64,000 bases of DNA from Tyto alba (lineage: Eukaryota > Chordata > Aves > Strigiformes > Tytonidae): NCBI RefSeq assembly GCF_018691265.1, contig NW_024881329.1, positions 6,138,001-6,202,000 on the forward strand, given 5' to 3'. How positions within the stretch are numbered: position 1 is the first letter of the stretch; each line of letters starts with the position of its first letter. A program made the translations under genes and the position numbers. The notes under the pieces were generated by a model. It worked only from the letters and a program-made list of their open reading frames with translations, was not told where the DNA came from and searched no databases. This document shows, piece by piece, positions 12,501 to 21,614 of this stretch.

Positions 12501-15043
12501 ATTAGGTCTACTTTTGGACCTCCAAAATGTAAAAGCAGAATTTAAGACTGAGTTTCAATCTCTTTAGTTTTAAAATTACTGTCTTCTAATATTATACCAT
12601 TACTCTGTTTTACAAAGAAGGATAGTTTTAATCATTGTATTCTTTATCCTGAAGTTTCAAGCCGAGATCTGAAAACATATTTACTGTATCATGCACTGTA
12701 CTAAGCAAAATGTTATATGCATCCATAAATCTTTTTTTGGTGATTTTTCTATATATTATCTTTGTTTCTGCTTACTGGCATATAACGAAGGAAATGTTGA
12801 AAACCTGCACAACCTCAGTGAAATCTTTAAATCAAATTGGCAAATATAGGTGCTATTCCAGAACTGCAGTTTTAAAAGCAGGGCTTGGTTAGGGTATATC
12901 AGTGTTGTTAGCCTTAAAATGTTCCAATGAAATATCTTTTTAAGATCAGTTGTCCATATTCTCATCAAAACAGCAATGTTTATCTGTATAATTTATGCAA
13001 CTAATAGAAAAAAGGAGCAGGTAGAAATGTTGTTGTTTAAATTGTGTTCCATGTAACTAAAATAGTGTAATACCTCATTGCATTACTAATCAGGTTTCCT
13101 GTTTATGTGGTAGAAAATTAAGGTGGCTCTGTTAGAAATATGAATGTTTGATTGTGCAGCCTAATTCCTGTATGTGATCCCTTCTAGCTCAGCAGTTGAC
13201 CTATCCATCTAAAGCACCCTCACCTTCTGTACCACAGCCACCTCACTCCCCCTTAAGCAATGGATTTCACTACACATTTGTTTAAACACCTTAAAAGTAA
13301 GAACTAACTGCTCTCAGCATGTCTGATTTGCCATTGTACCTTTGCTGTGGCTTGCTGAATTTTAACATTTTTACTAAACCTAAATTAGATCCAAATGAAC
13401 GCATGCAACTACCTTTCAGAAACCTTTTGTTCTTGTAAAATTTGCTTCTAACAAGCTAACATGAGCTAATAAAGTCTTCAAATAACTGCTGTCGCTCTAC
13501 AGATAAGACGCTTCCATAATCTTCCTGTGGTGAAGGAAAGAGACATCTGTACTCTTGGTAGCACGGGGCCAGATTTTCAGCAGCAGTTTGTACTCCGGTG
13601 GCTAGTGTTGTGTACTCCTGGGGCTACCGCAGGCGTGCGGAGGTATTTTTGCCTGCACGTGCCATATACAGTTGCTGCCCAAGAGAATCCAAAATGCAAA
13701 CCAAGTTGTATAAGCAAGGGGGTTCTTTTAAGGGCTAGTGTCTCACACGTGAACAAACATCGGAGTCTTAATTGAGGTAAACTGAAAATTTGGCCCTTTA
13801 TAACTAATTCTACAATACTGTGTTTTATTTCTTCATGCCTTTGATGTGTTTTTCATTGAACTGTGTTGATTTTTGTCTCTGATTAGGTTATTTTGCCATT
13901 TCAAGTATTAAAATTACAATAATTTCATGGTCGTTATAAAGAAATGTGTACCATCTCTTCCAGTAGAACTTTCAGAGTTTTCTCTATTTGAAATAGGAAA
14001 ACCTGTAAATATTATGATAATTAACTGTTAAGTGTGCCCCTAGTTAAGACACATCCCATGCTTCCATGGTTTCCTTTGAAATTATTCTCATTCTGCCCTA
14101 ATTTTATTACCTGATTTTGGACAAAAAACACAGATGAAGTAGTAGAGAGCGTTGACTGAGTGAGGACCTCAAATAGTGTGAATCTTTAGATACCTTTTGT
14201 TTTTATTCTCACTAATCTGACTCAAATATCTGTGCATAAAATAACAATCTAAATAAAAATGGGTGCATAAGAGAAAAGCCCAAATGGGCAGTGATCTGCC
14301 CTGGACAAGGCCCATGAAAAACAACAAATGTACATCACGAGAGGTGTATAGACATTAGCCTCTACAGAGCTTGAGGAAAATAGTTGTTTGTTTTTCTGGT
14401 TCAACTTATCTTTCTGAGAACCAGATTCTACCATCTTTGCTGTGTCTGAGTAACACTTGCCTCTGCTGTTACATTCAGGGAGATGCTAGTTGATTATCAC
14501 TATCACATGAGATCTTTGCATGCGAATATGGTGCCCATGTGTGGCCTCAGGAACCCAGGAAAAATAACTGTGTGGTCCCAGGGCATTAGACTTGAGCAGG
14601 GGGCTTGGCCCAGATGACCTTCAGGGGTCCCTCCCTACCCCAACCATTCTGTCATTCCAGACTGATTTAAGAACGCGTATCTCATGTCTATATAAATATA
14701 CATACATACATGTGTATGTATAGATTTGTATTTACTCATATATATATATAATATATATATTATATATATATATAAATATAAAAACCCACATTTTCTTAAT
14801 GGAAACTATCAAGAAAATAATTGCAGTAACCATCAGTGTGTGGGGGATGCAGGAGTTTGAGCATCGGTGGCATCGTGACATAACTGTTCACTTAATGTGT
14901 CTATAGGAATTGTTTGTTCTGTCAAACTGCAGAAGGCTTCAATTCAGAAAATGTTTCCTGAAAGTGCTTACTGCTTGCTCATTTCAATATTTAACCATGT
15001 TTTATTTTACTTCATGCTAGCCAAAGCAGTAAGTGAACACTGA
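380..15043 (+). CDS. PLEKHA7: PLEKHA7, 3' part of gene (C-terminal third of protein)
   Basis: PLEKHA7 is a WW/PH-domain scaffold of the zonula adherens. The family binds p120-catenin and links cadherin junctions to CAMSAP3-capped microtubule minus ends and to PDZD11. Only the C-terminal part is here; the WW and PH exons lie upstream of the window. Coding exons are 380-568, 845-962, 1817-1896, 2289-2489, 5581-5733, 8264-8397, 9241-9383 and a terminal exon, here 15021-15043. All have AG acceptors and GT donors, and the frame stays open across every junction (346 codons in this splice form). Recognisable family blocks are PPAVPPLPREAT, SERLYSGD-like RLYSGDHQRGKMSAEEQLE, LEPQDYDLDISRELSKPEK and SYALASEASQRSKEV. 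The paralogues PLEKHA5 and PLEKHA6 share some blocks, but the SMAP neighbour and the ending SEASQRSKEVA-A favour PLEKHA7. Last-exon choice is discussed under the separate terminal exons. Confidence 0.94.
569..844 (+). other. PLEKHA7 intron
   Basis: 276-bp GT-AG intron. It contains short purine-rich repeats around 660-760 and nothing else notable. Confidence 0.85.
845..962 (+). CDS. PLEKHA7: PLEKHA7 internal exon
   Basis: 39 codons plus one base, beginning VELRSYMSEPELATIGG and ending LPTR plus the first base of a glycine codon. The donor is G|GTAAGCC at 963. The serine-rich low-complexity sequence is typical of the linker between the mapped PLEKHA7 domains. Confidence 0.92.
963..1816 (+). 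other. PLEKHA7 intron
   Basis: 854-bp GT-AG intron with a poly-A run at about 1167-1183. No other feature is recognised. Confidence 0.85.
1817..1896 (+). CDS. PLEKHA7: PLEKHA7 internal exon
   Basis: Two bases complete the glycine codon, then 26 codons (LSGSTSRLHQSSTISSYATL and on to RSK). The acceptor is ttataaag and the donor is AAG|GTAAGG at 1897. A Ser/Thr-rich linker flanked by basic residues. Confidence 0.9.
1897..2288 (+). other. PLEKHA7 intron
   Basis: 392-bp intron ending in tgcgccttctacag. AT-rich, with no repeat recognised. Confidence 0.85.
2289..2489 (+). CDS. PLEKHA7: PLEKHA7 internal exon, basic coiled coil
   Basis: 67 codons, phase 0, from ERPKSALERLYSGDHQ to ISADIGS. The middle (MSAEEQLERMKRHQKALVRE) is a charged heptad-type helix, one of the conserved coiled-coil blocks shared by PLEKHA5, PLEKHA6 and PLEKHA7. 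The donor is TCA|GTATGT at 2490. Reading past the donor gives V-C-stop, so intron retention would truncate the protein here. Confidence 0.94.
2490..5580 (+). other. PLEKHA7 intron
   Basis: 3.1-kb intron, AT-rich, ending in the acceptor tatctattaccag. No mobile element is clearly recognisable. A stretch at about 5165-5215 (cacacagcacagcc and following) weakly resembles a MIR-type SINE. Confidence 0.8.
5581..5733 (+). CDS. PLEKHA7: PLEKHA7 internal exon
   Basis: 51 codons, phase 0, beginning WKREQEFDLQLLERAIRGE and ending LEPQDYDLDISRE. The donor is GAG|GTAACA at 5734. The acidic, helix-rich sequence is strongly conserved in the PLEKHA7 family. Confidence 0.95.
5734..8263 (+). other. PLEKHA7 intron
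   Basis: 2.5-kb intron. It contains a 21-bp tandem duplication at about 6061-6103 (ttgagaataagaaacaacaa twice) and an (AT)n run at about 7033-7051. The acceptor is ctttctttctgcag. Confidence 0.8.
8264..8397 (+). CDS. PLEKHA7: PLEKHA7 internal exon
   Basis: 44 codons plus two bases: LSKPEKVAIPERYVELEPEE, then EELAARQRKAEKIKNILTKS. The donor is AG|GTCAGT at 8398. The IPERYVEL and RKAEKI-NIL motifs are characteristic of PLEKHA7 C-termini. Confidence 0.95.
8398..9240 (+). other. PLEKHA7 intron
   Basis: 843-bp GT-AG intron with acceptor gcactttcccactag. Open frames inside it show no family similarity. Confidence 0.85.
9241..9383 (+). CDS. PLEKHA7: PLEKHA7 last shared internal exon
   Basis: One base completes a serine codon, then 47 codons and one base: MHNLQPTVAQDKHNSVDLDS, a helical QLQEQERIITISYALASEA, then SQRSKEVA. 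The donor is GCAG|GTAATA at 9384, so the exon ends in phase 1. This is the branch point for the alternative C-termini: every candidate last exon downstream must complete a Gxx codon. Confidence 0.95.
10637..10660. repeat. (GGGGT)n-type G-rich simple repeat
   Basis: Three to four units of ggggt run in a row on the + strand. Four G runs in a short span could form a G-quadruplex on the + (coding) strand; this is inference. Confidence 0.7.
11456..11460. repeat. Target-site duplication (left copy) of solo LTR
   Basis: AGTGA directly before the TG end of the LTR; an identical copy lies at 12045-12049. Confidence 0.85.
11461..12044 (-). mobile_element. Solo LTR of an avian endogenous retrovirus (ERVL-like)
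   Basis: The 584-bp element begins TGTTGTGGTTTAACCCCAGC and ends AACCAGCACA, giving the TG...CA termini of an LTR. It is flanked by a perfect 5-bp direct duplication AGTGA (11456-11460 and 12045-12049). No internal retroviral sequence is present, so this is a solo LTR left by recombination. The reverse strand has a late ATTAAA-type signal just before CTGTCTTTATCTCAACC, which I recognise as the 3' part of a common bird LTR, so the element is read as lying on the - strand. A 5-bp duplication fits ERVL/ERV3-type insertion. The + strand open frame 11707-12000 is fortuitous. Confidence 0.85.
12045..12049. repeat. Target-site duplication (right copy) of solo LTR
   Basis: AGTGA directly after the CA end of the LTR, identical to 11456-11460. 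Confidence 0.85.
13188..13285 (+). CDS. PLEKHA7: PLEKHA7 candidate alternative last exon 1 (PDZ-ligand-like tail)
   Basis: The acceptor gatcccttctag is followed by CT, which completes Ala with the G of exon 9241-9383. The frame then reads AQQLTYPSKAPSPSVP and a Pro/Ser/His-rich stretch to SNGFHYTFV and stop TAA at 13283-13285, a 32-residue tail. T-F-V at the very C-terminus fits a class I PDZ ligand (S/T-x-hydrophobic). A canonical AATAAA follows at 13468-13473, so the exon has its own 3' end. Splicing phase, open frame and poly(A) signal support it. Expression is not shown by sequence, and the similarity of AQ--T-P to the short mammalian ending could be fortuitous. Confidence 0.6.
13468..13473 (+). 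terminator. Polyadenylation signal AATAAA for exon 13188
   Basis: AATAAA 183 bases after the stop codon at 13285, a normal short 3' UTR distance. Cleavage would be near 13485-13500. Confidence 0.6.
13490..14570 (+). other. Interval between alternative last exons
   Basis: The open frame at 13527-13775 has no recognisable similarity. Mostly AT-rich sequence without recognised features. Confidence 0.5.
14582..14660 (+). mobile_element. CR1 LINE 3'-end fragment
   Basis: The pattern gggcattagacttgagcagg, then gcttggcccagatgacct, then ggggtccctccctacc and ccattctgtcattcca matches the 3' end of CR1 retrotransposons (leading to the ATTCTRTG-type terminal repeat). It is on the + strand and about 80 bp long, severely 5'-truncated. 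Confidence 0.75.
14697..14780. repeat. (CATA)n/(TA)n microsatellite
   Basis: A short catacatacatgtgtatgta tract is followed by alternating TA runs from about 14738 to 14780, interrupted by single-base shifts. Strongly self-complementary. Confidence 0.9.
15021..15043 (+). CDS. PLEKHA7: PLEKHA7 candidate last exon 2 (short, mammal-like tail)
   Basis: The acceptor is tttattttacttcatgctag. The bases CC complete Ala with the phase-1 G of exon 9241-9383, then the frame gives A-K-A-V-S-E-H and stop TGA at 15041-15043. Mammalian PLEKHA7 ends in A-Q-A-V-T-D-P directly after the same S-Q-R-S-K-x-V-A block. The bird tail has the same length with conservative changes at most positions, which makes this the best orthologue of the canonical last exon. 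Two poly(A) signals follow within about 230 bases. The bases after it (GTAAGT at 15029) also form a donor-like sequence, so a micro-exon is formally possible but unlikely. Confidence 0.72.
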
Positions 15044-15248
15044 CATAAGACTCAAAGCAAATCCCACCTAGTGACGGCGCTGGAAGAAAGAGGAGATTCC
15101 TGACCAGCTGTCTGTGAAGGGGCTCATCGGCTGATGACCTGTTCTTCTGGAAATGCGTTCAGAGAATAATAGGGGGATTCTCTATGAAAATGAAGAGGAT
15201 TGCAAATCGGTTTATTTTGACTTCAGTTTAGTTCAGACTTTTTATATG

Positions 15249-15270
15249 AATAAATGGCACTTTTAATAAA
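15249..15270 (+). terminator. Tandem polyadenylation signals for exon 15021
   Basis: AATAAA occurs at 15249-15254 and again at 15265-15270, about 210-230 bases after the TGA at 15041-15043. The sequence between the stop and these signals would be a short 3' UTR. Confidence 0.65.
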
Positions 15271-15289
15271 CTCTGTAAAATACTGACCA

Positions 15290-16970
15290 TGTATTTTTAG
15301 GACCATGTATTTTAGATTTTTTTTTAAAAATCAAGGGCTGAATTCATTTTAAGAGAAACTACTTGCATAGATCTTAAAAGATGCTGTTACTTCCCCCTCA
15401 GGCTCAGATGCACAATGTAAAGTTTCATGAAAAAATGTAAATTTGAACAAACGTAGAAGCACATTCATAGGGTATGGGTAGAGCTCATACAAGTGAGAAG
15501 TTTGCTGAAAGAGTGTTTTGGATTGAATATATTTGTAGAGTTAATCACCCACCCTCTTGCCCATTAAATTAATACATTGCAAGGAACTTTTAGCTTGAAT
15601 TTCTAAATATCAGTAACCACTGTGTAGCTGAAACTTTCCTCAGAAGCCATAATGGAAGCCAGTTTTAACTTCCGTTTCCTTTTTTAATCCCATATTATTA
15701 ACTTGTTGGTATCAGTACACAGTATGCTAGATTGCTCTTGACCGTAGTGCTGTCCCCTCAGTAACAAAGAGCTAACAAATGATATTTTTTCAGAAGTTGA
15801 GATGTGGAATGAGAAAACTTTTAACTAAAATATGTGAACTAAGCAATAAAAAATTATAATAGGATTTGTCATTTTACTAGTAAATACATATTGACCTTTT
15901 GATTTTTTTCAGTAAACGTTACAATATGATGTACTGACTAGTATTTATCCTGGAAACAGCAAAACTAATGTGGCACCTGCTGATTTCATATGTATGTTCA
16001 CCTGGTGCTTAAATTTGCCAAACTTTGAAATTCAGTGTTTTACTTATGTATAGGGCAGAGGGTGAGGTTTTTAAATAAGGAGAAAATACGATTAAATGAA
16101 TTGCTGCAACTACTTTACTTGAAAAAAACTTGTGTACTCATTGAATGCAAGACATGAAAAAATTTCCCATTATGTAATTATAAGTTGAGTTCAGCTCTGG
16201 ATGAGAAATGACTGAGAAATACTTCTGCAGTATTTTGTGAAACCACTAACTTGTTCATTTGCTGTGTTCAAATAATAATTATAAAAACCCTTGAAATTGA
16301 CCTTCAAGTTTCAGACTTTAAGACAAATCATATTATATTAACACTGTACTCAGAAATATTGTTAAAAGTATATATTTAGCTAATGCAATCTATTTTACCT
16401 CAATACTGCCAGTATCAACTTAAAAACCTTTTGCCAAAATAATGATTTATTTTTGCCTTTATAAGAAGTTTTGAAAGCATAAATGAATATTTTGCAAGAA
16501 AACATTAATTTAAATAAAATGTAACAGTTTGGAAAATGGTATATGTACAGATTAAAATATTAACATAACTGCCTCCTCTTGCCTCTGTCTCGTCTGCTCT
16601 CTTGGCAGTGTCCATGTGGTTGAAAATCCAGAGCTGTTTGTGCTGTTATCACATTTTGCTCTTCTTTGGTTCAAATCCCATTGAAGTTCCCCAGTTTTGC
16701 ACTTGTTTCACTGGGATTTGGATCAGGTTTCTCCCACACCAAAGCTTAGCTTTTATTTTTATCTTTTCTTAGAAACGTTTCTTAGTACATGAGTAACTCT
16801 GACTTTATTCTTGAATAGAAAGAATTCTTCAGGGCTGTCCCCAAAACATAATTAATACAGTACTGCCCTTGCTGGGTCTTACCTATGTCCATCTGACGCA
16901 GGTTTAGCCCTTTAGTTTCTGGTGAAATAAAGCATCAAAAGTAACTTCAGCTTACAGACAAGTGAACAAA
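15290..16970 (+). other. Interval without recognised genes
   Basis: AT-rich sequence between candidate PLEKHA7 last exons. A near-perfect short direct repeat lies at about 15287-15318 (gaccatgtatttttag, then gaccatgtattttag). No exon or mobile element could be supported. Confidence 0.5.
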
Positions 16971-16974
16971 ACCC

Positions 16975-17480
16975 TGGCGGCCCCCGCCGGCGGGGTGTGG
17001 GGTGTGAGCAGGGGGCATTGCCCGGGGGGCAGCGGGCACAGCAGGTCTGAGCAGATCCGTCCCCTCGGGTTTGACGGAGACCCCTGGAAATGTTGACTTC
17101 TTCCCATACGGAAGCATTAGAAGTATTTCTGTGGCTTTGGTGCCGACTCCGTGAACTTGAGCGCCGGTATTTGACGCTGTGGGTGCCTGACCCATCGGCG
17201 CGGGCAGCAGAGACTTGGAGCCGAGCTGCTTCGGGTGGGCTTGTCCTGTTTCTCGGGCGCACAGAGCAGCCTTGGAGCGCGTGTTTCGTGGCTCAGCAGA
17301 ATGTCATTCCTGCTGCAGCACTTTGCCAGGCGGGAGGGAAGCGTGCGGGGCGGTGGCTGGTGCGGAGCGGCCCCCCGGACCCTGGCCCCAGGGACGCTGG
17401 CCCCCGGCAGCCCTTGACTCCGCATTCCCACTCCAGCCCTGGCAGGGAAGGCGGAGGGGTGCAGCCCTGCTGCTCTGCAC
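16975..17480. other. Isolated GC-rich, CpG-containing block
   Basis: About 500 bp of GC-rich sequence lies inside otherwise AT-rich DNA, with CpGs concentrated at 16979-17065 and 17130-17400. Several overlapping open frames occur on both strands, as expected from GC richness, and none resembles a known protein. It could be a small orphan CpG island, an enhancer or a decayed insertion. It lies between PLEKHA7 last exons 2 and 3. Confidence 0.45.
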
Positions 17481-17579
17481 AGCGTGGGAGATGTTCATTT
17501 TCTTTCCTTTGATCGCACACAAAAAATCTGCTCATTCAAGCTTCCGTGAAAGAGAAGGACTTTGCCCTCAATAGTGACG

Positions 17580-19512
17580 CCGTTAACGTTTTTAACAAAA
17601 CTAGTCTCTCTAAAGATTTTGGTCTGTGTCCATAGTTAATCTGATTATCAAGATGATTTTTCTTCCAAAACTACTTGTTGAATGTGTGAAGTGCTGTAAG
17701 CCAGTGACCATCTCTTGCAGGCGTGGGTGTAGTTTTTAAACAATTAGGGCTCATTTTCATATGCAGATAGTGTTTGGTGTGGGGCGATTTCCTTTTTCAG
17801 CTCTGCTTCTTTTAATCAGAATGCTCGTTTGTAGGTGTTACGCACTACTGTCTAATATTGACTGGAAAAAAGTGATGTCTGCATACAGATGAGCATCATT
17901 TTGGTCAGAAAGTGGCTTTTTTTTTCCTTTGCTTATTAAACAGTCTAAGTGTTTGGGACTAATTATAATTAAAGAAGCAGAAACTCATTAGAAAGCAGTA
18001 TCAGTTCTTCTTTTGAAGGCGCTATTTTCTAATTAGCGTTTTGTAATGTTATACCAAGCAAAAATTATGCAGACTGCCTTCTCTTCCCATGTACATCTGT
18101 GTTCAGTTTCTTAAAGTTATTAAAGTTTTATTGCACAGCTGAATTTATAAAACTACAGCCTGATACTCATGAGTAGCACTGCATTCACCTTCTTGAGCTT
18201 GTGTAATACCCCCCCATACCCCTCTCCATTTTTCACTACTGCTGTTTTGAGTTTGGTTGTATCGCTGGGCTGCTAGGAAATCCTGTTGAGCTATAACGTT
18301 GTTGCTTGTCTTTGTACATCCATATAAAGCTATTTATTTTGAAGGACTGGGCAAGTAGCAGTAGTTAGAAGCATCCAGACTGTTTTGGAACAGTTGGAAA
18401 AAAACCCAGATAGATAAGTTTTTCAGGAAACAACTGTATTAAGGGATTCTATTCTGGCAGGTTGCTAGTGTGTGGAACTAAAAGCTACTGAAAGATACTA
18501 CTAAACTTGTGTGCTGCTATTTCAAAACAATTGTTGAAGGTTGAGTGAGGTGGTCTCAGGTAGCCCGCAGGGGAGGGGTTGGTGTTTTGAGAAAGCAGGG
18601 CAAGCCCAACAGGTTCTGGTATTGTTTACACCATTATTTTTCCACCTGCACCATTTACTCATCTGATTTCCACATCTTCAAATATACGTATTTTACATCA
18701 GCGTCTGTTCCCCTCTGTAAAAACACCTATTTCCTGTGTGTCTTAGCAATTAACTTCTGGATGTGATATGACGGAAAGACCAGATTTACTTAGTGTCAAA
18801 ATTTACAGGAGGCATGATCTGATGATACCCCTCTGATTCATGTCAGTCTTTGGGCATTTTAAAGTGTTTGCTTGTGCTGCTTGTGTGTGCCTCTATGTAT
18901 TGCGTAGTTATAAAAAGAACAAAGCCATGCACAAGAAAAACATGAAAAATTGCTATATTTCCCACACCTAATAAACATTCCCATTGGTTATTTGGCGGTA
19001 TTCAAAAGGCTAAGACTTTTATTGCTCTACTAGCAAAAGCAACCTTTCTTCATAGTGGAGCAGTACAAAGAAAGAGCACAAAAAATACACACATCATAGT
19101 GCCTGAAATTCTGTTTGAACAACGGTATTGATTGGGTCTGACCCCTTTACATTTTTTTCCATTATTTGAAAAGGTGCATCTAACTGTAGCTGAATTGAAC
19201 CAACCGAGATGAACTTTCCATGAAAACTTCTTGAGATATTTCTTTAGTTCAAAGCTTTCAAATTTTAAAGAGCATTTTTAATACAAGCCTGTTGAGGTAT
19301 TCTGTGCAACGACCATACTTTGAATGTTAAACTACAGGTAAGCCTAAGAGGAAGGTAAAATTATAAAGCCTACCATGAGATTACTGGGAGATGGCAGAAT
19401 AACTTTGAGTGCTAATTATAAAAGTAAATAAAACCAGAAAATATTGTGTATGTGCACATTTGTGCACTGTTTACTTGTTATTAACTTGCCGGTGCTCCCG
19501 GTTGCCTTACAG
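17580..19512 (+). other. Interval without recognised genes
   Basis: AT-rich sequence that ends in the acceptor of exon 19513. Nothing else is supported. Confidence 0.5.
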
Positions 19513-19691
19513 AGAATGCAAAACATTCTCCAAAGAAAAAGCTAACAGAATTAGACAGCATTGTTGGAGCAGTTATGGATGAAACAGTGTTACAAGATGT
19601 GAGCTTAAAAGACAAGGCTGTTTACGTGTTGCCTGCTAGAAGCAGCCTGTTACCAGAAGCATACGAAAGCACCAAAGGAAGGAAGAAATGA
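19513..19691 (+). CDS. Candidate alternative last coding exon 3 of PLEKHA7, or exon of an unrecognised transcript
   Basis: The acceptor cggttgccttacag is followed by AG, which completes Glu with the phase-1 G of exon 9241-9383. The frame reads ENAKHSPKKKLTELDSIVGA and continues through VMDETVLQDVSLKDKAVYVL to YESTKGRKK and stop TGA at 19689-19691, a 59-residue tail. The other two phases hit stops inside the exon. A consensus donor AAAG|GTGAGT follows at 19703, 11 bases after the stop, so the exon is 190 bp and its stop would not trigger nonsense-mediated decay. The sequence looks like real protein (amphipathic helix, basic ends). I do not recognise its family; assignment to PLEKHA7 rests on phase, strand and position. 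Confidence 0.55.
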
Positions 19692-19702
19692 AGAAAACAA
19701 AG

Positions 19703-20650
19703 GTGAGTAGTGAGTTTGTAGGAAATAGTGGCAGAGGTGTATCTGCAAACAAGACTAAGTAAGAGGCTGAAGGTGCGAGTGAAGAACAGCCTAATGGTGT
19801 GAAGTGGGAGGAAGTGTAAAAATATTGAAGGAGCTGGAATATGCGGGCTCAGACGGAAACAAAATTCTTTCCCAAAGGGACTCAAGCGAAACTGTAGAGA
19901 TGGAAGTAAGAATAATGAATAGCTGGCAAGTGAGAATGTTAAGTCCAGTGTCCCAGTACAAAAAACACCTTGTGAATGGGACAAACGGGTGTCGCTGGTG
20001 ACGGTGGCTAAAGGAGAGAATCACTGATGACTTCAAAATAGTGCTTTGGTAACAGGACAATTGTCCTTTAGCAGCAGCTCTGCTCTGTTCTTTTAAGCGC
20101 AATTGCAGTTAAGAATGGCTTGTATGAGTGAAACTCCCCTTTTCCCTGTAGAAACAGTTTGCCCAGAGCCTGGGTGGAAAAGGTTGGTCCTCCCTGGCGC
20201 AGAGCCTGGCGCGGCGAGCCGGCCGGAAGGTTGCGCGTTGTGCTGCCTGCTGTCGCCTCTGCCCTCAGTTCTCTTACACCGCCGGGAGCGTTGGGCTGGC
20301 CTGGTTCTGATCTCTAGAGCCAGAACTGAGAGAAGCCTTGGCATTGTTTTCCCGTTCATCTCTTGAGACATGGAAGGTTTTTGGAGGTTTTCTGAAACAC
20401 TGGCTGATGGCTTATGCAAGATGTAACCCTAATAAAATGAAGTAGCTGGTGACATTTGGTTACAGTGAGTTGTACCACTCTGGGGAAGAAGTTGACACCA
20501 GAGAAGCTGCTTGCTGCTAATTCTGTTTGTCTCTTGTATTGTCTGGATTGTTGGCTTTTCTGATGCTTGACTGATGATGCAAAAACCCTTTTCTGATGTA
20601 TGTTACTTTTCATTCTTTTTTTTTTTTTTTCCTTTTTTTGTGTCAATTAG
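19703..20650 (+). other. Candidate intron after exon 19513
   Basis: It starts with GTGAGT and ends with a very strong polypyrimidine tract (about 20616-20640) and caattag at 20644-20650. Inside are an AATAAA at 20431-20436, usable if the intron is retained, and a GC-rich patch with CpGs at about 20150-20300. Confidence 0.4.
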
Positions 20651-21535
20651 ATCTTCCTGAGCTATGGACACCATAAATGGTACTGGATTTGGACAGATTA
20701 TAGCACAAACTGTCAGTGTGATCTCATTCTGCACCTGGACATCAAAACCAAATCAAATTAGATTAAATCACAAAGTATTTTGTTTCTTTAATGCTGTGCA
20801 GAAACTAAGGAAACTTTAATCTACGCATCGTGATGCTGTACACCTGCATACGACTCATATTTTTCTCAGGAAAAGTGCAGTTGTGGTAGCAGTCTTAAAA
20901 GCGAACAAAACCACCTTCTGCTTTGTCCCTTCAGTGAGGGAACCTTGACACACGTCCCTTCTCTTAATCCCCTGACAGCTTCCAAGAGACTGATGCAAAT
21001 ATCCGTGCCAGGCTTTGATTATGAGATACTGCACTGCCACTTATTCTCTTTGTCTCCTGCAGTTTACAGAGGCAGCTTCAGTGCATAATTTAATCCCTGT
21101 ACTGGGGACTGTAGCAAATCCACAGAGATTTCTACCAACCGTCCTCTCTGGCATCGGAACAACATGTGCACATCGTCTTTGATGTGAATTCCCCAACTAG
21201 AGCCTTAGAAGGACCTATAGCTTTGAAGCTGGCCTATAAATTGTGCTTTCAGGAATCAAGTTGTCAGCCTCCTCTTCGGGAAGAAAGGGAGAGTAAACTG
21301 TGAAGCAGTTGTATAAAGCTACAGGGCAACTTACAGATCTGGTTTTCTTGGCCGCGAAGAATTCCTGTACGACATTCAGAATCCCTTTTACCTGTCTTGG
21401 AAGCATCCTCTTTTGTGACTGCAGGACCTTGGGGGCAGTGGGGTGGAGGTGGTACTCGTCCTGAGGGGTTCCCTATTCCAGGGCGAATGGAAGGGGCACC
21501 GGCACACCGGTTCAGGTGTTTTCAGTCTTCCAAAC

Positions 21536-21614
21536 TGTCGTGGTTTGGGCCTGGTCCCTGAAAATCTAGTCCCTGAAAAGGAATATTAACTCTATTTCAG
21601 CCCAAACCAGGACA
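21536..21614. mobile_element. 79-bp internally deleted LTR-like element with target duplication
   Basis: The element starts TGTCGTGGTTTGGGCC and ends GCCCAAACCAGGACA. The ends are imperfect inverted repeats of about 16 bp. It is flanked by the perfect 5-bp duplication CAAAC (21531-21535 and 21615-21619). The right end (taactctat, cagccc, aaccag, aca) matches the right end of the solo LTR at 11461-12044 in pattern, so it is best read as a relative of that LTR with nearly all of its interior missing. Confidence 0.7.

Larger units (their letters stand above)
9384..13187 (+). other. PLEKHA7 intron before the first alternative last exon
   Basis: It holds a GGGGT-type simple repeat at 10637-10660 and the solo LTR at 11461-12044. 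The remainder is unremarkable AT-rich sequence. Confidence 0.75.

Noticed and set aside
17090..17574. Overlapping open frames of up to 140 residues on both strands
   Set aside because: Explained by GC-rich composition. No motif, splice context or family similarity.
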